Shown here: piece by piece, positions 1 to 12,200 of the stretch
Layout: each line of letters opens with the position of its first letter
Numbering within the stretch: position 1 is the stretch's first letter
Source of the DNA: Thelonectria olida
Taxonomy: Eukaryota > Ascomycota > Sordariomycetes > Hypocreales > Nectriaceae
Reading direction: 5' to 3'
DNA length: 64,000 bases
Assembly: GCA_020736575.1 (NCBI GenBank)
Contig: JAGPYM010000016.1
Span: 620,001-684,000, forward strand
The notes under the pieces: generated by a model
Databases searched by the model: none
Seen by the model: only the letters and a program-made list of their open reading frames with translations
What the model was told of the DNA's origin: nothing
Position numbers and translations under genes: made by a program

Positions 1-439
1 CAAACGCATCTTCTGCATCGTTCCACTGCGTGGGATACGTATACTCCGGCGTGTGTCTGTAGTTGACATTGAGAACAGCCACGTTGGAACCGCAAGCAAC
101 GCGCGAACAGATGGCATCTTCCCCGTCCAGCGTTCCGAACATGAAGCCTCCTCCTTGAAGGTGGATGTACAGGGGCAACGGGGCTTCCTGCGGGACGCTG
201 GTAGGGCGATAGCTGCGAGCCTCGACAAAGCTTCCATCTCGAGTTGGGATCATGAAGTCTCGCATGTGCACTCGATTAGCAAGATACTTCATGGCTCTCG
301 AAGATTGCGCCTCTCGCGCCCCGTTTGTTATCTTCTTGAGCTCCGAGATTGATGCTTCTTGTTCAGGCGGCGGTGGCAGCCCCGTTTCCACGGCGAGCCA
401 CTCTTCGCTTATTCCTCCATAGTGAGAAAAGTCACACAT
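1..439 (-). CDS. alpha/beta hydrolase fold-3 esterase/lipase, 5' part only
   Basis: Only the first 146 residues are present; the gene runs off the left edge of the window. The start ATG at 439 is followed by an uninterrupted frame. Residues around LHLQGGGFMFG-like sequence (read as YIHLQGGGF) form the oxyanion-hole motif of the hormone-sensitive-lipase/fold-3 family (usually HGGGF; here Q replaces H). It is followed by the family's typical NVNYRHTPEYTYP stretch. The nucleophile (GxSxG) and the rest of the triad would lie outside the window. No signal peptide is visible (the N-terminus is MCDFSHYGG), so the enzyme is probably intracellular. The family hydrolyses short-chain esters and lactones; the substrate cannot be told here. 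Confidence is high for the fold and low for the substrate. Confidence 0.85.
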   Translation of the reverse strand, partial: MCDFSHYGGISEEWLAVETGLPPPPEQEASISELKKITNGAREAQSSRAMKYLANRVHMRDFMIPTRDGSFVEARSYRPTSVPQEAPLPLYIHLQGGGFMFGTLDGEDAICSRVACGSNVAVLNVNYRHTPEYTYPTQWNDAEDAF

Positions 440-934
440 TGTGCTATCTCAAAGGCATGTGTCTTTGTTTGGTTCACGATGAGTATCCCGAGTTTTCGTA
501 TCTCGAGCCTTCGTACCTCGATCCGATTCTCCGGCTGTGGGTGGGGAAGTAGCCTCCCGATATCGCCGGCCAGTAGTTGCTCCTGTAATTAGTTTGTAAG
601 TCGCGATAGCCTCAGTCCAACTTGAGGACTTCGGAGGGAGGGTTTCAGATCCAATCACTTCCCTTTGCGGATCTATGTGGTCCTAGGAGAGACGACAAGT
701 GTGGTGTAGATAGCTTCTCGGACACGTCGGTTCAATCTGACTGACGGGTCGACGGCACGCAATCGGCTAACACCGGTAGCGGGTCCTTCGATATGCCGGT
801 AACGAGACGGGCCGAGGGAGGCAGCGGGAGAAGCCATTCCAAGTTGTTCGTGGAGTGGTCACAAGTCAATCGCAAACATTCCCATTCCACGGGCAAATAT
901 AATACATCATTCATCATCTCATGCACACACGCAA
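440..934. other. intergenic region
   Basis: This is the upstream region of the partial hydrolase and the 3' flank of the MetE-like gene. Several short overlapping frames occur on both strands, but none resembles a known protein. No gene is supported. Confidence 0.6.
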
Positions 935-2275
935 TCAAGCCTCTCCCCAGATCTCATTGGCAATCTCCCTCACCAGCGCAAGCTTGGCCTTCTCCTCAGG
1001 CACTCCCAGGGGGTAGCCAGACTCGTGAGTGCTGAAACCGCACTGCGGGCTCACGCACACCCTCTTAAGAGCCTCTTCGCGTGTCTCGCCGCTGCCCTTG
1101 GCCACCCACTCGGCAGCGCTTAGGACACGCTTCTTCATCTCCTCCTTGTCCTCGAGCTGGGGAAGCTTGGTGCTGATGACGCCGACGACCACGTTCTTGT
1201 TCTTAGGGAGGTGCTGCAGGGGCTCGAAGCCACCGGCGCGCTCCGTGTCATACTCGAGGTAGAAGGTGTTGACGTTGAGCTTCTTGAAGAGCTTCTCGGC
1301 AATGATGTCGTAGGCGCCCTCGGCGAAGTGACGGCCGCCAATCTAAGTATTCAATTAGAGAGGTTTCCAATACTCGAAAGATCAGACGAAAGCTTACGAA
1401 ATTGCCTCGGCATAGATGAATGCCAGTGTGCATGTCAGAGGGGCACTTAGAAATGGAATCATTGTAGAGCTCAATGTAAGCATCTAAAAGGTCCTCAACA
1501 GTGCCAATGTTGTTGCTGTCGGCAGCCCAACCATCACGGAACTTCTGGGAGCAAAAGTCTGGCATCCAAGTCAGCATTCTGTCGTCGGAAACATGTCAAT
1601 CGCAATCCACCCACAAGCCATTCCGGGGTCGTCAAACTGGACATTTCGCAGACCGGCCTTGTAAAGCTGATCCAACTCGGCCTGGTAAACCTTGGCCACA
1701 TCCTTGAAGTACTCGGCATCGCTGGCATAGGCCTCGGGGGTGTAAGCCTTGCCCTGGCTGTATCTCATATGGAACCAAGCCGGCGTGATCATAGTGAGCT
1801 TGATGTTGCCCCATTCCTCCTTGGGAAGAGCTTGCTGGACAAGGCGAAGCTCGTGGAGGTTGGAAACAGACTTCTCGGGGTTGTGAGAAAGCTTTCCGCC
1901 GGCAATGACAGAGTCACCGGGCATGACTTGACGGTCCTTTTCAATCAAGCTCACAACGTCAGGGTGATAGAGGCGGAACAGGCTGGCCTCGGCATCCTGA
2001 AGCTGGGTGGTGCCCTCAAACTCATCCCACATCAACCCCCAGAACCTTGTCCGGTTGTATTCTCCGCTGGTCACCGCCTTGAAGCCCAGGTCACTCTGCA
2101 GCTTGACGACTTCGGCCACAGATTCCTTTTCGACAGCGGGAAGACCTGCCTCAGCAGGCGAAATGCCCTTCTCTCGGATCTGCTCTCTAATGTCAAGCAG
2201 GCGCTGGGGTCGCAACAAGGAGCCCATGTGCTCCGCGCGAAAGGGGGCAGCGGGTTTGGTAGCAGCCGATGACAT
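935..2275 (-). CDS. cobalamin-independent methionine synthase-like methyltransferase (MetE C-terminal domain type)
   Basis: Three exons (2275-1615, 1558-1398, 1342-935) give 409 residues. The introns are 56 nt (donor GTGGGT, branch CTGAC) and 55 nt (GTAAGC..TTAG). The protein is about half the length of full MetE (about 760 aa) and matches the stand-alone C-terminal barrel of the UROD/MetE superfamily (COG0620 type). The four zinc ligands of methionine synthase appear to be kept: His268 and Cys270 in GIHLCRGNF, Glu304 in FYLEYD, and Cys375 in SPQCGFST. The N-terminus has the usual AEHMGSLLRP start and SGEYNRTRFW. The predicted role is transfer of a methyl group to a thiol such as homocysteine. 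The methyl donor is unknown because the N-terminal half of MetE is absent. It is probably cytosolic, as no targeting signal is seen. It is divergently placed to the OLA1-type gene. Confidence 0.9.
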
Positions 2276-3098
2276 GATGGCAACTGATTCAAAGATATCG
2301 GTATTTCCAAGAAAGAATGAATCGTGTTTCTCTCTGAATGAGGGGCGTGGGCATCAGGCCTTGAGCTGGGATTTTAACCGATGCGGGGCTTCTCTCAACT
2401 GGCAGCGGGGTCAAAGGATTGACTTTTGGCCCCAGCTAACGACTCGAAGAACGGGAATTGATCGGACATGTCTTTTTGGTGTTTGCTTATGCGTTGCCTT
2501 GTCAGCAAACGAAGACTGGCAACTTGCATTGCGTTGGAGAGCGGAGAAGGTGACGTTGAGCGTCGTGTCATCGGCTTGATGGAAGCGAAACGCGGGGCAA
2601 GATGTCATGACTCGGCATATGAAGACGGGAACAGAGAACACGATGCATCTCGTGGTGTATATTCGTATTCATGCTGATGATGAGTGCTGGTTGAGAAAGG
2701 AAGATGCTTGTAAGCTGTATGAGGAGGCACTTGACCATTGTGCTCGGTGAGACTGGGAGTGGCCAAGCGTATCAAGCACACCTCCTCTGCGTGTCAGGCG
2801 CACTAATAAATGTCCCTACACTTTAAGTCTAGTGCTAAGTACGCCATGCTTGATACCCTTATCCATGGGAGTTGAGTCCATTTGAAATACCACTATACTC
2901 AGAGACAAGTCTAGACCTACGCTCCGGCTGTTCTAACTACCCATGTCCTTACCTATCGAAGTGGGCCTAGAATCGAATTATCAGGCCACTTTCTAAAAAG
3001 TTTGCCAAAGGGTTCTTTTTTTCTTTTACCGCTTCCAAGATCAAGTTATCCCATCAACATAAACATAGGTTTATTTCTGTTCGGTCACTAACGTCACA
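2276..3098. other. divergent promoter region (MetE-like / OLA1-type)
   Basis: This 0.8-kb stretch lies between two divergent starts. It holds a TGACTC element at 2608-2613 and a pyrimidine-rich tract at about 3012-3031, just before the OLA1-type start; such tracts are usual in fungal leaders. No additional gene is seen. Confidence 0.6.
2608..2613 (+). promoter_or_regulatory. candidate CPC1/Gcn4-type TGACTC site
   Basis: TGACTC is the core of the cross-pathway-control element bound by CPC1/Gcn4. It lies about 330 bp upstream of the MetE-like start, where amino-acid control would make sense. A six-base match occurs often by chance, so this is only a candidate. Confidence 0.25.
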
Positions 3099-4745
3099 AT
3101 GCCTCCTAAGAAGGTCGAACCTGTCAAGGACAATGTCGTTGCTTTCGGAAGGGTTCGCAAGAATCTCAAGATGGGATGCGTTGGTCTGCCCAATGTGGGA
3201 AAGTCGAGTCTGTTCAACCTCTTGACCGAGCAGAGCGCCGCCGCAGAGAACTACCCCTTCTGTACGATTGAGCCCAACGAGGCGAGATGTGCTGTCCCCG
3301 ACGCTCGATACGTGAGTTGAAACGATCTACACCAAGGCTCTTCAAAGAATGGCTGAAGTAATCTAACAATACATATAGGACTTTCTCTGTGACCTTTGGA
3401 AGCCCCCGTCCATGTACCCAGCCTATCTGCAGGTCACCGACATTGCCGGCCTGATCAAGGGTGCTTCCCAGGGAGAGGGACTTGGAAATGCCTTCCTATC
3501 TCACATCCAGGCCGTTGACGGCATGTTCCACATTGTCAGGTAAAGCATCCGTCGCAAAACTGCCGCGCTTTCGCTGACTCTATGACAGAGCATTCGATAA
3601 CCATGAAGTTTTGCACGTCGATGACTCGATCGATCCCGTTCGGGACTTGAGTCAGTTCATCCAAGTCCCCTAAGAGGCCGAAATTAATCGGTGCATCCTC
3701 CAGATACCATCCAAAGCGAGCTTTGCAAGAAAGATCTCGGTTTGTTTTGCCCTTTGAATCGACCTGACGCCAGCTAATGCGTGCTTAGATATCCTGCAGA
3801 AGACAATCGTTGCCGAGGAACTAATCGTCAAGAAGGCGGGTGGCAAGTACAAGATGCTGCCTCTCTTCACAGAGACAACGACAAAGATCCGAGCAGTGAG
3901 CCCGAAATTTCAGTCTTGTTGACGGGGGAAAATGTGCTCACAATGGTGAAATAGATGCTGGAACAGGATCAGCCAGTCAGAGACGGAACCTGGACACCGG
4001 CCGAGATTGCCCTCATCAACGAGAAGATCCAGCTCATCACCACGAAGCCAACCATCTACCTTGTCAACCTGACAATGAAGGATTATCTCCGACAGAAGAG
4101 CAAGTACCTGCCGCTCATCGCCAAGTGGGTTACCGAGCACGGAGGTACTCCCAAAGACATTGTTCCCTTCTCTATCGAGTTTGAAGAGAAGCTCTACAGC
4201 ATGAAAGATGATCCAGATGCCCAAGCCGAATTCCTCAAGGAGAGCAAGGTCAAGTCAAAACTGGACAAAATCATCACTGAGGGATTCACCAAGCTTGGTT
4301 TGCAATACTACTTCACCGGTTTGTTCACAATCTGCCACCTCTGGATGAATTTCGCGCTGATTTGTACGCAGCTGGTGAGAAGGAAATCAGATGCTGGACT
4401 ATCCCAAGGGGTTGCCTAGCACCACAAGCTGCTGGAGCCATCCACGGCGACTTTGAGAAGGGATTCATCAAGGCTGAAGTGGTCGCGTACCAAGATTTCC
4501 ACGATCTTTGCGAAGGCGGCAAATCCATGGGCCCAATCAAGGCTGCTGGCAAATACCGACAAGAAGGAAAGACTTATGTAGGTACTTGGATTCCTCCTGG
4601 TGATACACCAGCTAACCTCATATCTTCCCAGGTTGTCCAAGATGGAGATATTATCCACTTCCAATTCAGTAAGTGACAAATCATCACGCATCGTTTGTAT
4701 CAAAGTGCTGACTGTCTGTGTCCAGACGTTTCAAACAAGAAATAG
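3099..4745 (+). CDS. Obg-like ATPase (OLA1/YchF family)
   Basis: Nine exons (3099-3311, 3379-3539, 3589-3650, 3704-3739, 3789-3895, 3955-4318, 4372-4577, 4632-4668, 4726-4745) join in frame to 401 residues, the family's usual length. Visible features are the P-loop GLPNVGKS, switch/G3 [22 protein letters not shown], a helical middle part, and the C-terminal TGS domain ([25 protein letters not shown], ending in VQDGDIIHF). OLA1/YchF proteins bind ATP rather than GTP and associate with ribosomes. The G4-position motif reads NLTM rather than the common NLSE/NMSE, and the region around it is divergent. This may be the second fungal YchF paralogue rather than the canonical OLA1, so no symbol is given. 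A cytosolic location is expected. The eight introns are unusually many for this window. Confidence 0.93.
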
Positions 4746-5263
4746 ATTAGATCTGTGGTGTCGAGGCCTGCTGGCGTAGACGTTTAGATATTCAGCTCAG
4801 GATAGAATGGGGATTAGGACTGATACGGTCAATTAGAAAGTTTGGTAGATTATCACTTTAGACAATGAATTTGAAGCCTAAATGAGATCACTTTTCGATA
4901 TATCAGTCACAATGGCGTTATCGACTGTAAATACCATGGCCATCAGATAAAATTCTCAGATCTGAGAGCCCTGATGAGGTCCGGCCAAGGGGCAGTTGTG
5001 CAGGTGAGGTTCCCGGCTATGTGCATTGGCTTTGTCGCACACAGAAAGAGAACGAATCAATTGTGAGACTACGATTTTAGTACAGAGAATAACTTCGCAG
5101 GTAATTGCTCTCTTTTCCTCTTTCTTTTTTTTTTTGAATTCATCTTCTGTATTCCGCACATTTTTCTTGTACTCCATCTTTCCAGGGTCGCAGTTGAGTA
5201 CCAGCACATTAAAAGTTGAGGCTCATTCCATGTATACAGTTGATTGAAGCATGGTAAGGAATT
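4746..5263. other. convergent 3' flanks
   Basis: This is the downstream region shared by the OLA1-type and GH43 genes, which converge. A run of T at about 5125-5135 is the only notable feature. No gene is supported. Confidence 0.6.
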
Positions 5264-7194
5264 CTAACCCGACTCTTCTATCCTGACATTCGAAAAATCT
5301 GCCGGATCAAGCACCGGCTCCCCCTTTCCAAACGAGTACACGCCAAACATGACACCCACAAAGCACCCACCGACCGGCGGTGCAACAGTGAGATCCTTGA
5401 CATTCACAGATGTTTGGAAGGTTGAGCCCGACGTGCCGATCTGAAGACTGTACGTCGTCGGTGTTGCGCTTATCTTGAACTCGAGTGGCTGGTTATTCAT
5501 GCCTGGCATCTCAATGTCTCGGAGGTCGCTCTATCGAGGGCGTTAGCTCGTTCTCTGCTTCACTCTATGTTGAGTCATCGTTCATACCTCGATGGCCTTA
5601 TCCTTGGGTCGTCCCGGCTCCCGAATCATGGCCTTTCTTCTCAACTTGCCACCCTCTTCCTCCACCACAAGCACGCCTATCGCTGCGTAGGAGTATTGGC
5701 TCCACCAAACCACAACACCAGCCTCGTAGCCGACTTTCCTCGGGTTGAACTCCATTGTTACGTAGAACGTCTGGCTGTAAGACGTCTGTTTCCTCAGGAG
5801 CATGGCTGGCGCCTCGGGACTGGATAGGTCGAAGCAGTTCCCGTAGAGCCTCAAGAAGCCCGGTCTCTCGGAAAGGCTGTAGCACTGCTTGAGAGGAGTG
5901 TCTACACCAAGTTAGACAAAATGCCCCATGTATGCCCAGGTGGGGTAGCAGCTTACTCTTTTGGTACCACCCAAGTTCGAGTTCCTCCTGGGAGAAATCG
6001 GCTGCCCAGAGCTTTTGGGGGTCGGCCGCTTGTGTGGGGGTTAGACTGGCTCTCCCCTTGGTTTCGAAGGTGATATTCTTTCCGTTGTTGAATACAGGCC
6101 AATCCTCTTCCCACTCGACTGTCACCAAGAATGTTTCACGACCTACTAATGTTAGTCAGGCATATCGCATATCCGGGGGTTCGAATATACCAAGTTGCGG
6201 CTCTATAAAAGAACCATTGTCCTTAACCGGGCGCACCCCAAGAAACACAGCCCACCACTGTCCATGCCCATCCTCAAACACATCGGCATGTCCGGTCCTC
6301 TGAACTTCTTCATCGGGGCCATTGTACCACAGAGGCTTGCCTTGACCCTCCCATGGACCGTACGGGCCGTCGCGGCTTCGCAGCACCCATTCTTGGTGTC
6401 CAGCTTCAGTGCCTCCTTCGGCGGTGAAGAGGTAGTAATAATTACCGCGCTTGATGATGTGTGAACCTTCTGCGATACCATGAGGAGACTCTCTGATGGG
6501 TACAGGCGGGGTAAGAGTTCGTCCGGTGGGCAGATCAATTTCTGAGATGTGGATGGCAAAGTCTTTGAGTTTGGAGTCTGGTGCACGCTGGGCCAGCCTC
6601 ATTGTTGTCGAGAGAAAGACCTTTCCGTCATCGTCCCAGAAGAGCTGAGGAATGTGAGATGATTTATACTAAATCAAGACGTGGTGTGTGGCCTTACATC
6701 TTGATCAAAGCCGGGATTGTCAAAGTAGACCGGATCAGACCATGCCTTGTCGTCCCAGATATTGTCGGTCCAGACGTAAAATCCGCGAGGAAAGATGCGT
6801 TCCTGCTCGGTCAGTCGGGTCTCGACGAAAATCATCATCATGTAAAGCTCACGTCAGAAGTAGGCCGGTATCTCTGAAAGACACCATTCGCAAGGTACCA
6901 TCGCTTCTTGTCTGGCCGGTATCTCAACGTGCTTGCCCAGCTGCCAGCGCCTGGTTCCACGGTGCGCATCTCAATCTGGCTGCGTCTCGTCAGAGCATGG
7001 CCGATAAGGGTCCAGTCAACGAGGTTCGTTGATGTGTAAATTGCGCATCCCGGAAAGTACTCGAATGTCGATGTGCTGAGGAAAAAGGTTGCCGGAGTTG
7101 TGTCAGTGGCGGGGACGAGGCAGATGGTTGGGTCGGGGTTGAAGCCCGCGATGACGGGGTTTCTAAACGTCACGACTGAACTCTCGCTTGCCAT
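5264..7194 (-). CDS. glycoside hydrolase family 43 (beta-xylosidase/alpha-L-arabinofuranosidase type)
   Basis: Six exons (7194-6853, 6802-6698, 6644-6191, 6142-5957, 5901-5588, 5530-5264) join in frame to 555 residues; the introns are 48-57 nt. The N-terminal five-bladed propeller starts with the family signature FRNPVIAGFNPDPTIC (Asp21 likely general base). It continues with FWDDDGKVFLSTT and IAEGSH (Glu208 likely general acid). The C-terminal 200 residues form a concanavalin-like beta-sandwich, as in GH43 xylosidases. No signal peptide is seen (MASESSVV), so the enzyme is probably intracellular, acting on imported xylo- or arabino-oligosaccharides. Candidate xylanolytic regulatory sites lie upstream. 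Substrate preference cannot be decided by eye. Confidence 0.93.
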
Positions 7195-9288
7195 GTCTGC
7201 AAATATCTTGCCAGGTTTGCATCAGAATCAACGACCAGCCGGTCCCTTTTATGCTGCCACTTCACTTGTAAGTCGACCGTCTCGTCCTGAAAGCCTTAGC
7301 TGACATCACTTCACCCCCAACCCAGCGCGGGGTGCAACATTTTTCCATCAATGGGGTAAAAGCAGGATATGCATGAGCTAAGCCGCGGGGGAACATCAGC
7401 CCATCGTGGGCGATTTGTTAATACATGAGGTAGTGTACCTGGGATTATTAATGTGAGCTTGTTGTTGTGATGAATTCCTTGCTATAAAACGTCCCGAAAA
7501 TAACATAGACTCTGTTGGTCGTGAACAAGGCCGGCATAAAACGCCACCCACAGATACATATTATTGATGCCAGACCATCAGAACTTTGTATTGTAGCCGC
7601 CACTAACAGTTGACCTAATAATCTGCCGCCATCATCCAACCCTTCATCTACTGTCCCAGAGCATAAGAAAAGACTTCAAACCAGAGAATGATAACCAAAA
7701 ACAAAAGAACCAAAACTGTCTCTGCCACATGGTCCGTAGCTCGCCAGGCAAGCATTCCAGTTGTAAAGAATAAAATGGCCAAACCAAGCCACCATGGAAG
7801 CACATTGCCCACAAAACGCTGGATAGTCTTTCATTATCTTCTTGCATTTCGTGTTGCTAGGCTCACAACTGTCCATTTTATTTTAGGTGTTATGTTATTA
7901 TCTATCATGTATATATCTGCATGCAGATCCGGGTGTCTTTATCAACGTGAGTGAAGCAACCTGAACACATGGAGAATACCCGTCACGAAGAGAAATAAAC
8001 AAACAGAAACGTTAGGCACAAGCGAGACATGATGAGAAAGAAGAGGGTATTCTTGATCTATGGAACGTAAAGTAGACTGTCTTATCAATCTACCTCAACA
8101 ATATGCAAAGCGATTTTGAGAGACGTCTTAATTTAGAGACAATAAAAACCAGGTTGCAACTCGTCAAAGGAATCATCGTGGGCCCTAACAAACAGTATCT
8201 AGGTAGGGACAACGTACCTAGTGAGAGCATCTCCACACGCTTAAGACAATCGGTAGCCTAACTTTTAGCGAGCTGACTCTGCCAGCGCCCACATACTTCA
8301 TAGCTACAAAGCCATGGAACCTAGGTTTCGAAGATTCCAGCTCAGCTTCTCAAGCAAGCCAACAGCTTTTTACTTATTCCAGGTGGGAAAGGGCCGCGCG
8401 GCAGGCTCGGGCCGAGTTGGTGTGTTTGGCAGCTTGGCATTCAAGCCACACCACGACAGCAAGAGGCGAGGCGGATCAGCCATCATCAATTTGAGCGATG
8501 GATGGAAGCCTTGTGGGGTTGGGGGAGAGACAGGGAGTCCGACAGGGGTCTTGAACATCCATCAGGCGACGAAGCGGCCTTCAGGTGACAACGAATGGTT
8601 CATGTAAGCCCAAGTTGAAAAGAATGAGGAACCTGTCCCTGATATCTTCTCCATTCCGTCATATTCGATCCGTGGCAACGTCTGCCTCCATGATCCGTCT
8701 CATGAGCCACCACGACACACGCACGGCCAACACTCCTTCGTGACTAGAACTCTCAAAACTGAACACTGCCTCAGCAACCCTGCAGACGCTATGACGAACT
8801 TGGCTCAGGTGACTCTCGCAAAAGCTGAGGCCAAGACGATCCCCAGACAATCCTTCAGGGCTGAGAAAAAAAAAACTAGGGAGCAGCGCGGCCAAGACGC
8901 CCAAGATTACTCGTAGAACCAACCCAACTTCTTCTCCTTTCTGCATGTCTCATATTTGTCTCACTCGGAAACATCAGACAAAGAAAAGAAAACGGCAATT
9001 CCGTCTTAATGCCTGTCCGCTCTAAGCCACGCGTTTCAGCAGCATCGTAATATCTCATTCTCTGCGCGCAGCCTCACCGTCGTCCCCTGGCTTTTTGGCC
9101 CCCAACCATTCTGTCGATGCCTTATTAATGTCCAGACTAGAAGTCATTGCCCCTCTCGCAGCCTGATCCAAGATCCTTTCTTCACCAGCTTCAACTTGCA
9201 TTTCTCTCAAACCCTTGCATCGTATCTTCATCCATTGCCCTCTCCCTCAGCTAAAACGCCGTTCATTCGGCTCCCCGCTCGCGAAACC
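7195..9288. other. divergent intergenic region, 2.1 kb
   Basis: The left end is the GH43 promoter. The right end (about 9060-9288) is a C/T-rich leader of the STAND gene. Between them I find only short frames without family features. A run of nine A lies near 8867-8875. No gene is supported. Confidence 0.55.
7327..7390. promoter_or_regulatory. candidate XlnR/Xyr1 and CreA sites upstream of the GH43 gene
   Basis: GGGTAAA at 7354-7360 fits the XlnR-type consensus GGNTAAA. GCGGGG at 7327-7332 and 7385-7390 fits the CreA consensus SYGGRG. They sit 133-196 bp before the GH43 start. This is the expected wiring for induction by xylose and repression by glucose, but each motif is short, so the call rests on context. 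Confidence 0.35.
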
Positions 9289-12200
9289 ATGGGGGAAAAC
9301 ATCAAACATGGCAGCGCCGTACAAGCCCAGTTCAGCGCCATCGTCGACGACGCCGCGAAACGCCTCTCCGACTCGTCCGGCGAACGCTTAGAAGACTACC
9401 TGAACCCGCCAGTCTCGTCGGTAGACGAGCTGGAGAAGCAGCTCGACTTGCACAACAGCAACTTCGCCCAGTTCCGCGAGAAGCGCCGCAAAATCTTCAG
9501 CGTCTTGGCCGCTGCCCTCGACCCCATTGAGCTCATCGGAGGCATCGTCTCTGGCGCCGCCGAGGATGTCTTCAAGCCCGCCGAGGGCATCTTTGGCGCC
9601 GTGATGTATCTGGTCAACAGCGCCCGCGATGTTTCGTCAACGTACGACGCTATCATTGAGTTGTTTGAGCAGCTCAAGGTGAGCGACTTCCCCCCCCGCA
9701 CGTCACTGAAGCCAACGACTAACTAGAGATACAGGACTTCACGTCAAGATTAGAAGTGTATCTCAAGCATGAAATGTCTGCTGCTCTTCGCGAGAAACTC
9801 ACCACCATTCTCGCTACGCTCTTCGAGGTCATAGTCCTCGCCACAAAGGAAGTCCGGCGCGGCCGATTCAAGGCCTATTTCAAGAACCTGTTCGGTGCCG
9901 AAAGCCCTGTGAAACCGGCCCTCGAGAAGCTGCAGGCTCTCACGGTCGGCGAAGAGAGGCAGGTCATTGCCGAGACGTTCGGCGGCGTTTCGCAGCTCAA
10001 CATCAAGACGGACCACGTTGAGGAGCTCGTCCACGAGGTCAACCAGAACGTCATTAGCTTACGTGCCGAAGCTCGAGAGCGGACCAACGCAGTGCACAAG
10101 GACAAGCTAAAGGAAATTCTCGAGCCCTCCGTGTTTCCCGAAGACTTCTTTACTCTGTTCAACAAGTCAAGAGTCGAAGGCACGGGCGACTGGGTGCTCC
10201 AAGACGAAGGCTTACAGGCCTGGCTTCACACCGACACGCCATATCTCTGGGTATGCGGCGCAGCAGGTACCGGAAAGTCGTTCCTCACGACACGACTGAT
10301 CGCTTGGGGGTCGGAAAACCTCTCGCATCTGGCCTACTTCTACTTCCGCGACAACAACCCGGAAACGCGATCCGTCCTCCAGGCGCTGCGCGACGTGGCG
10401 TACCAGATCAGCGAGAGCGACGCCTTCTATGCGAAGCAACTTCTCAAACTCCTCTCAAGCGGCGACGAGATCAAGACCATCCCCAGCGCCTTCCGGAAGC
10501 TCCTGGTGCAGCCATTTCAGGAAGACTTGCGCGAGAAGAACATATTCATCTTCCTCGACGGCATTGACGAAGCGGACCAGGATGAAGTCAACGAGCTTCT
10601 CGACCAGCTCGGCGCAGATGACGAGTCGGTGCAAAGGCCGGATCACTGCAGAGTCCAGGTCGCTCTCATTGGAAGGCCTCATCTAACCGAGACTGTCAAC
10701 TTCGCCCTTGACCCCATGGGTGAAGGCCAAGTCGTCACGACGCTCCACGTCACGCCTGATCGCAACGCCCAAGACGTCAGCACCTTCATCACCGAGACCA
10801 TTTTCCACTCCCGAAGTCTCAGCCGTCTTAGCGACGACTTCAAGTACAACCTCATTGATGCCCTAGACGCTCAAGTCGACGGGCTGTTCATCCTCGCCAA
10901 GTTCATGCTCGCCGACATTGCCCGCAAACGACATCCTCGAACCATCCTCCAGGGTCTCACATCGTACCCCAAGGAGATTAACGGCATGCTGACGCAATCG
11001 CTCAAGAGTCTGTCCGCCAGCATGTCAGATGACGAGGCTAACGATCTCAACGAGATGTTGAGCTGGGCGGCTTGCGCAAAGGAAGTCCTGAGCTTGGGAC
11101 AGCTAGAAGCCGTTCTCATTCTCAAGTTTGGCGACCCTCCCATTCGCCTCGAAGAGACGCTACGCGGTCAGTATGCCTGCTTCTTTGAGCTTGAGAGAGA
11201 CGATGGCATGACGACCGACGACCTGATCAAGGACTGGGAGAGGAAACATCGCCTCGACCCCTCGGGAAGACGATCCAGCTCAGCCAGACGCCCGAGTTCC
11301 ACCGGGTCTCCGGGCGCTCCGGGCGCTCCGGGCGCAAGACGTCCAAGTTCGAATGGAAGTCCCAGGCCCAACAATCCCTTCAGAAACTCAGACCCCCAAC
11401 TCGCAGATCTCGCCAGAAACCTCTCCCCAAACCGACGGACCAGCCCAAGAAGCCAACTCTCACCTACCCACAGCCCAGGTCGCAGCCCAGGCCGCAGTCC
11501 GGGTCGTAGTCCCATAACTCCCCTCCGGAACTTCAGCCCCAGTCCCCTGGGCAGCCCCGACTTTTACAACCCCGTCAATGAGATGGAGTTCCAGTCAAAT
11601 AAAGCCACCACATGGGTCTCCTTCTTTCACACCTCGGTCAAGGAGTTCTTCAGCAAGGAAAACTCTACCACCTCTGGAGCCACAGCAGAAATGGCGTCAA
11701 TCGGCTTCGATCCGCCCGCGGCTCGGATTCATATTCTGAAGACTTGTTTGTCCATCTTCACCAACGTGCCTTGGTTCGAAAAGTACGATTTGGGCGAGGG
11801 ACGCGAAGCCATCAGAGAATACGCCGCGTGGTACTGGCAAGAACACGTCGCAGCCGTCGACCCAGCCACAGTCTCGGCTGCTGACAAGCGTGTTCTTGGA
11901 CCGCAGATCTACAAGATGCTCACCGATGACGAAGTGATTCTTCAGTGGAGCATCATGTACGAGAAGAACAACGAAGGCCTCGAAGTCCTCACCGACGACA
12001 ACATCAAGGGTCTCCGGAAGTGGATGAGCGATCCCGATGTCCTAGCAAGCCTGGCCCCCGAGGCCAGAGACTGGGTAACAAAGGGCGTATCCGAGTCACC
12101 AGGCATCTTCAAACCCATCGGAAACCTATACGCTCGGGCGTGGCTCTCGGACGACTATAAAAAGTACATTCCCACCTTGTTCTGCTTCAAGATCGTCCAG

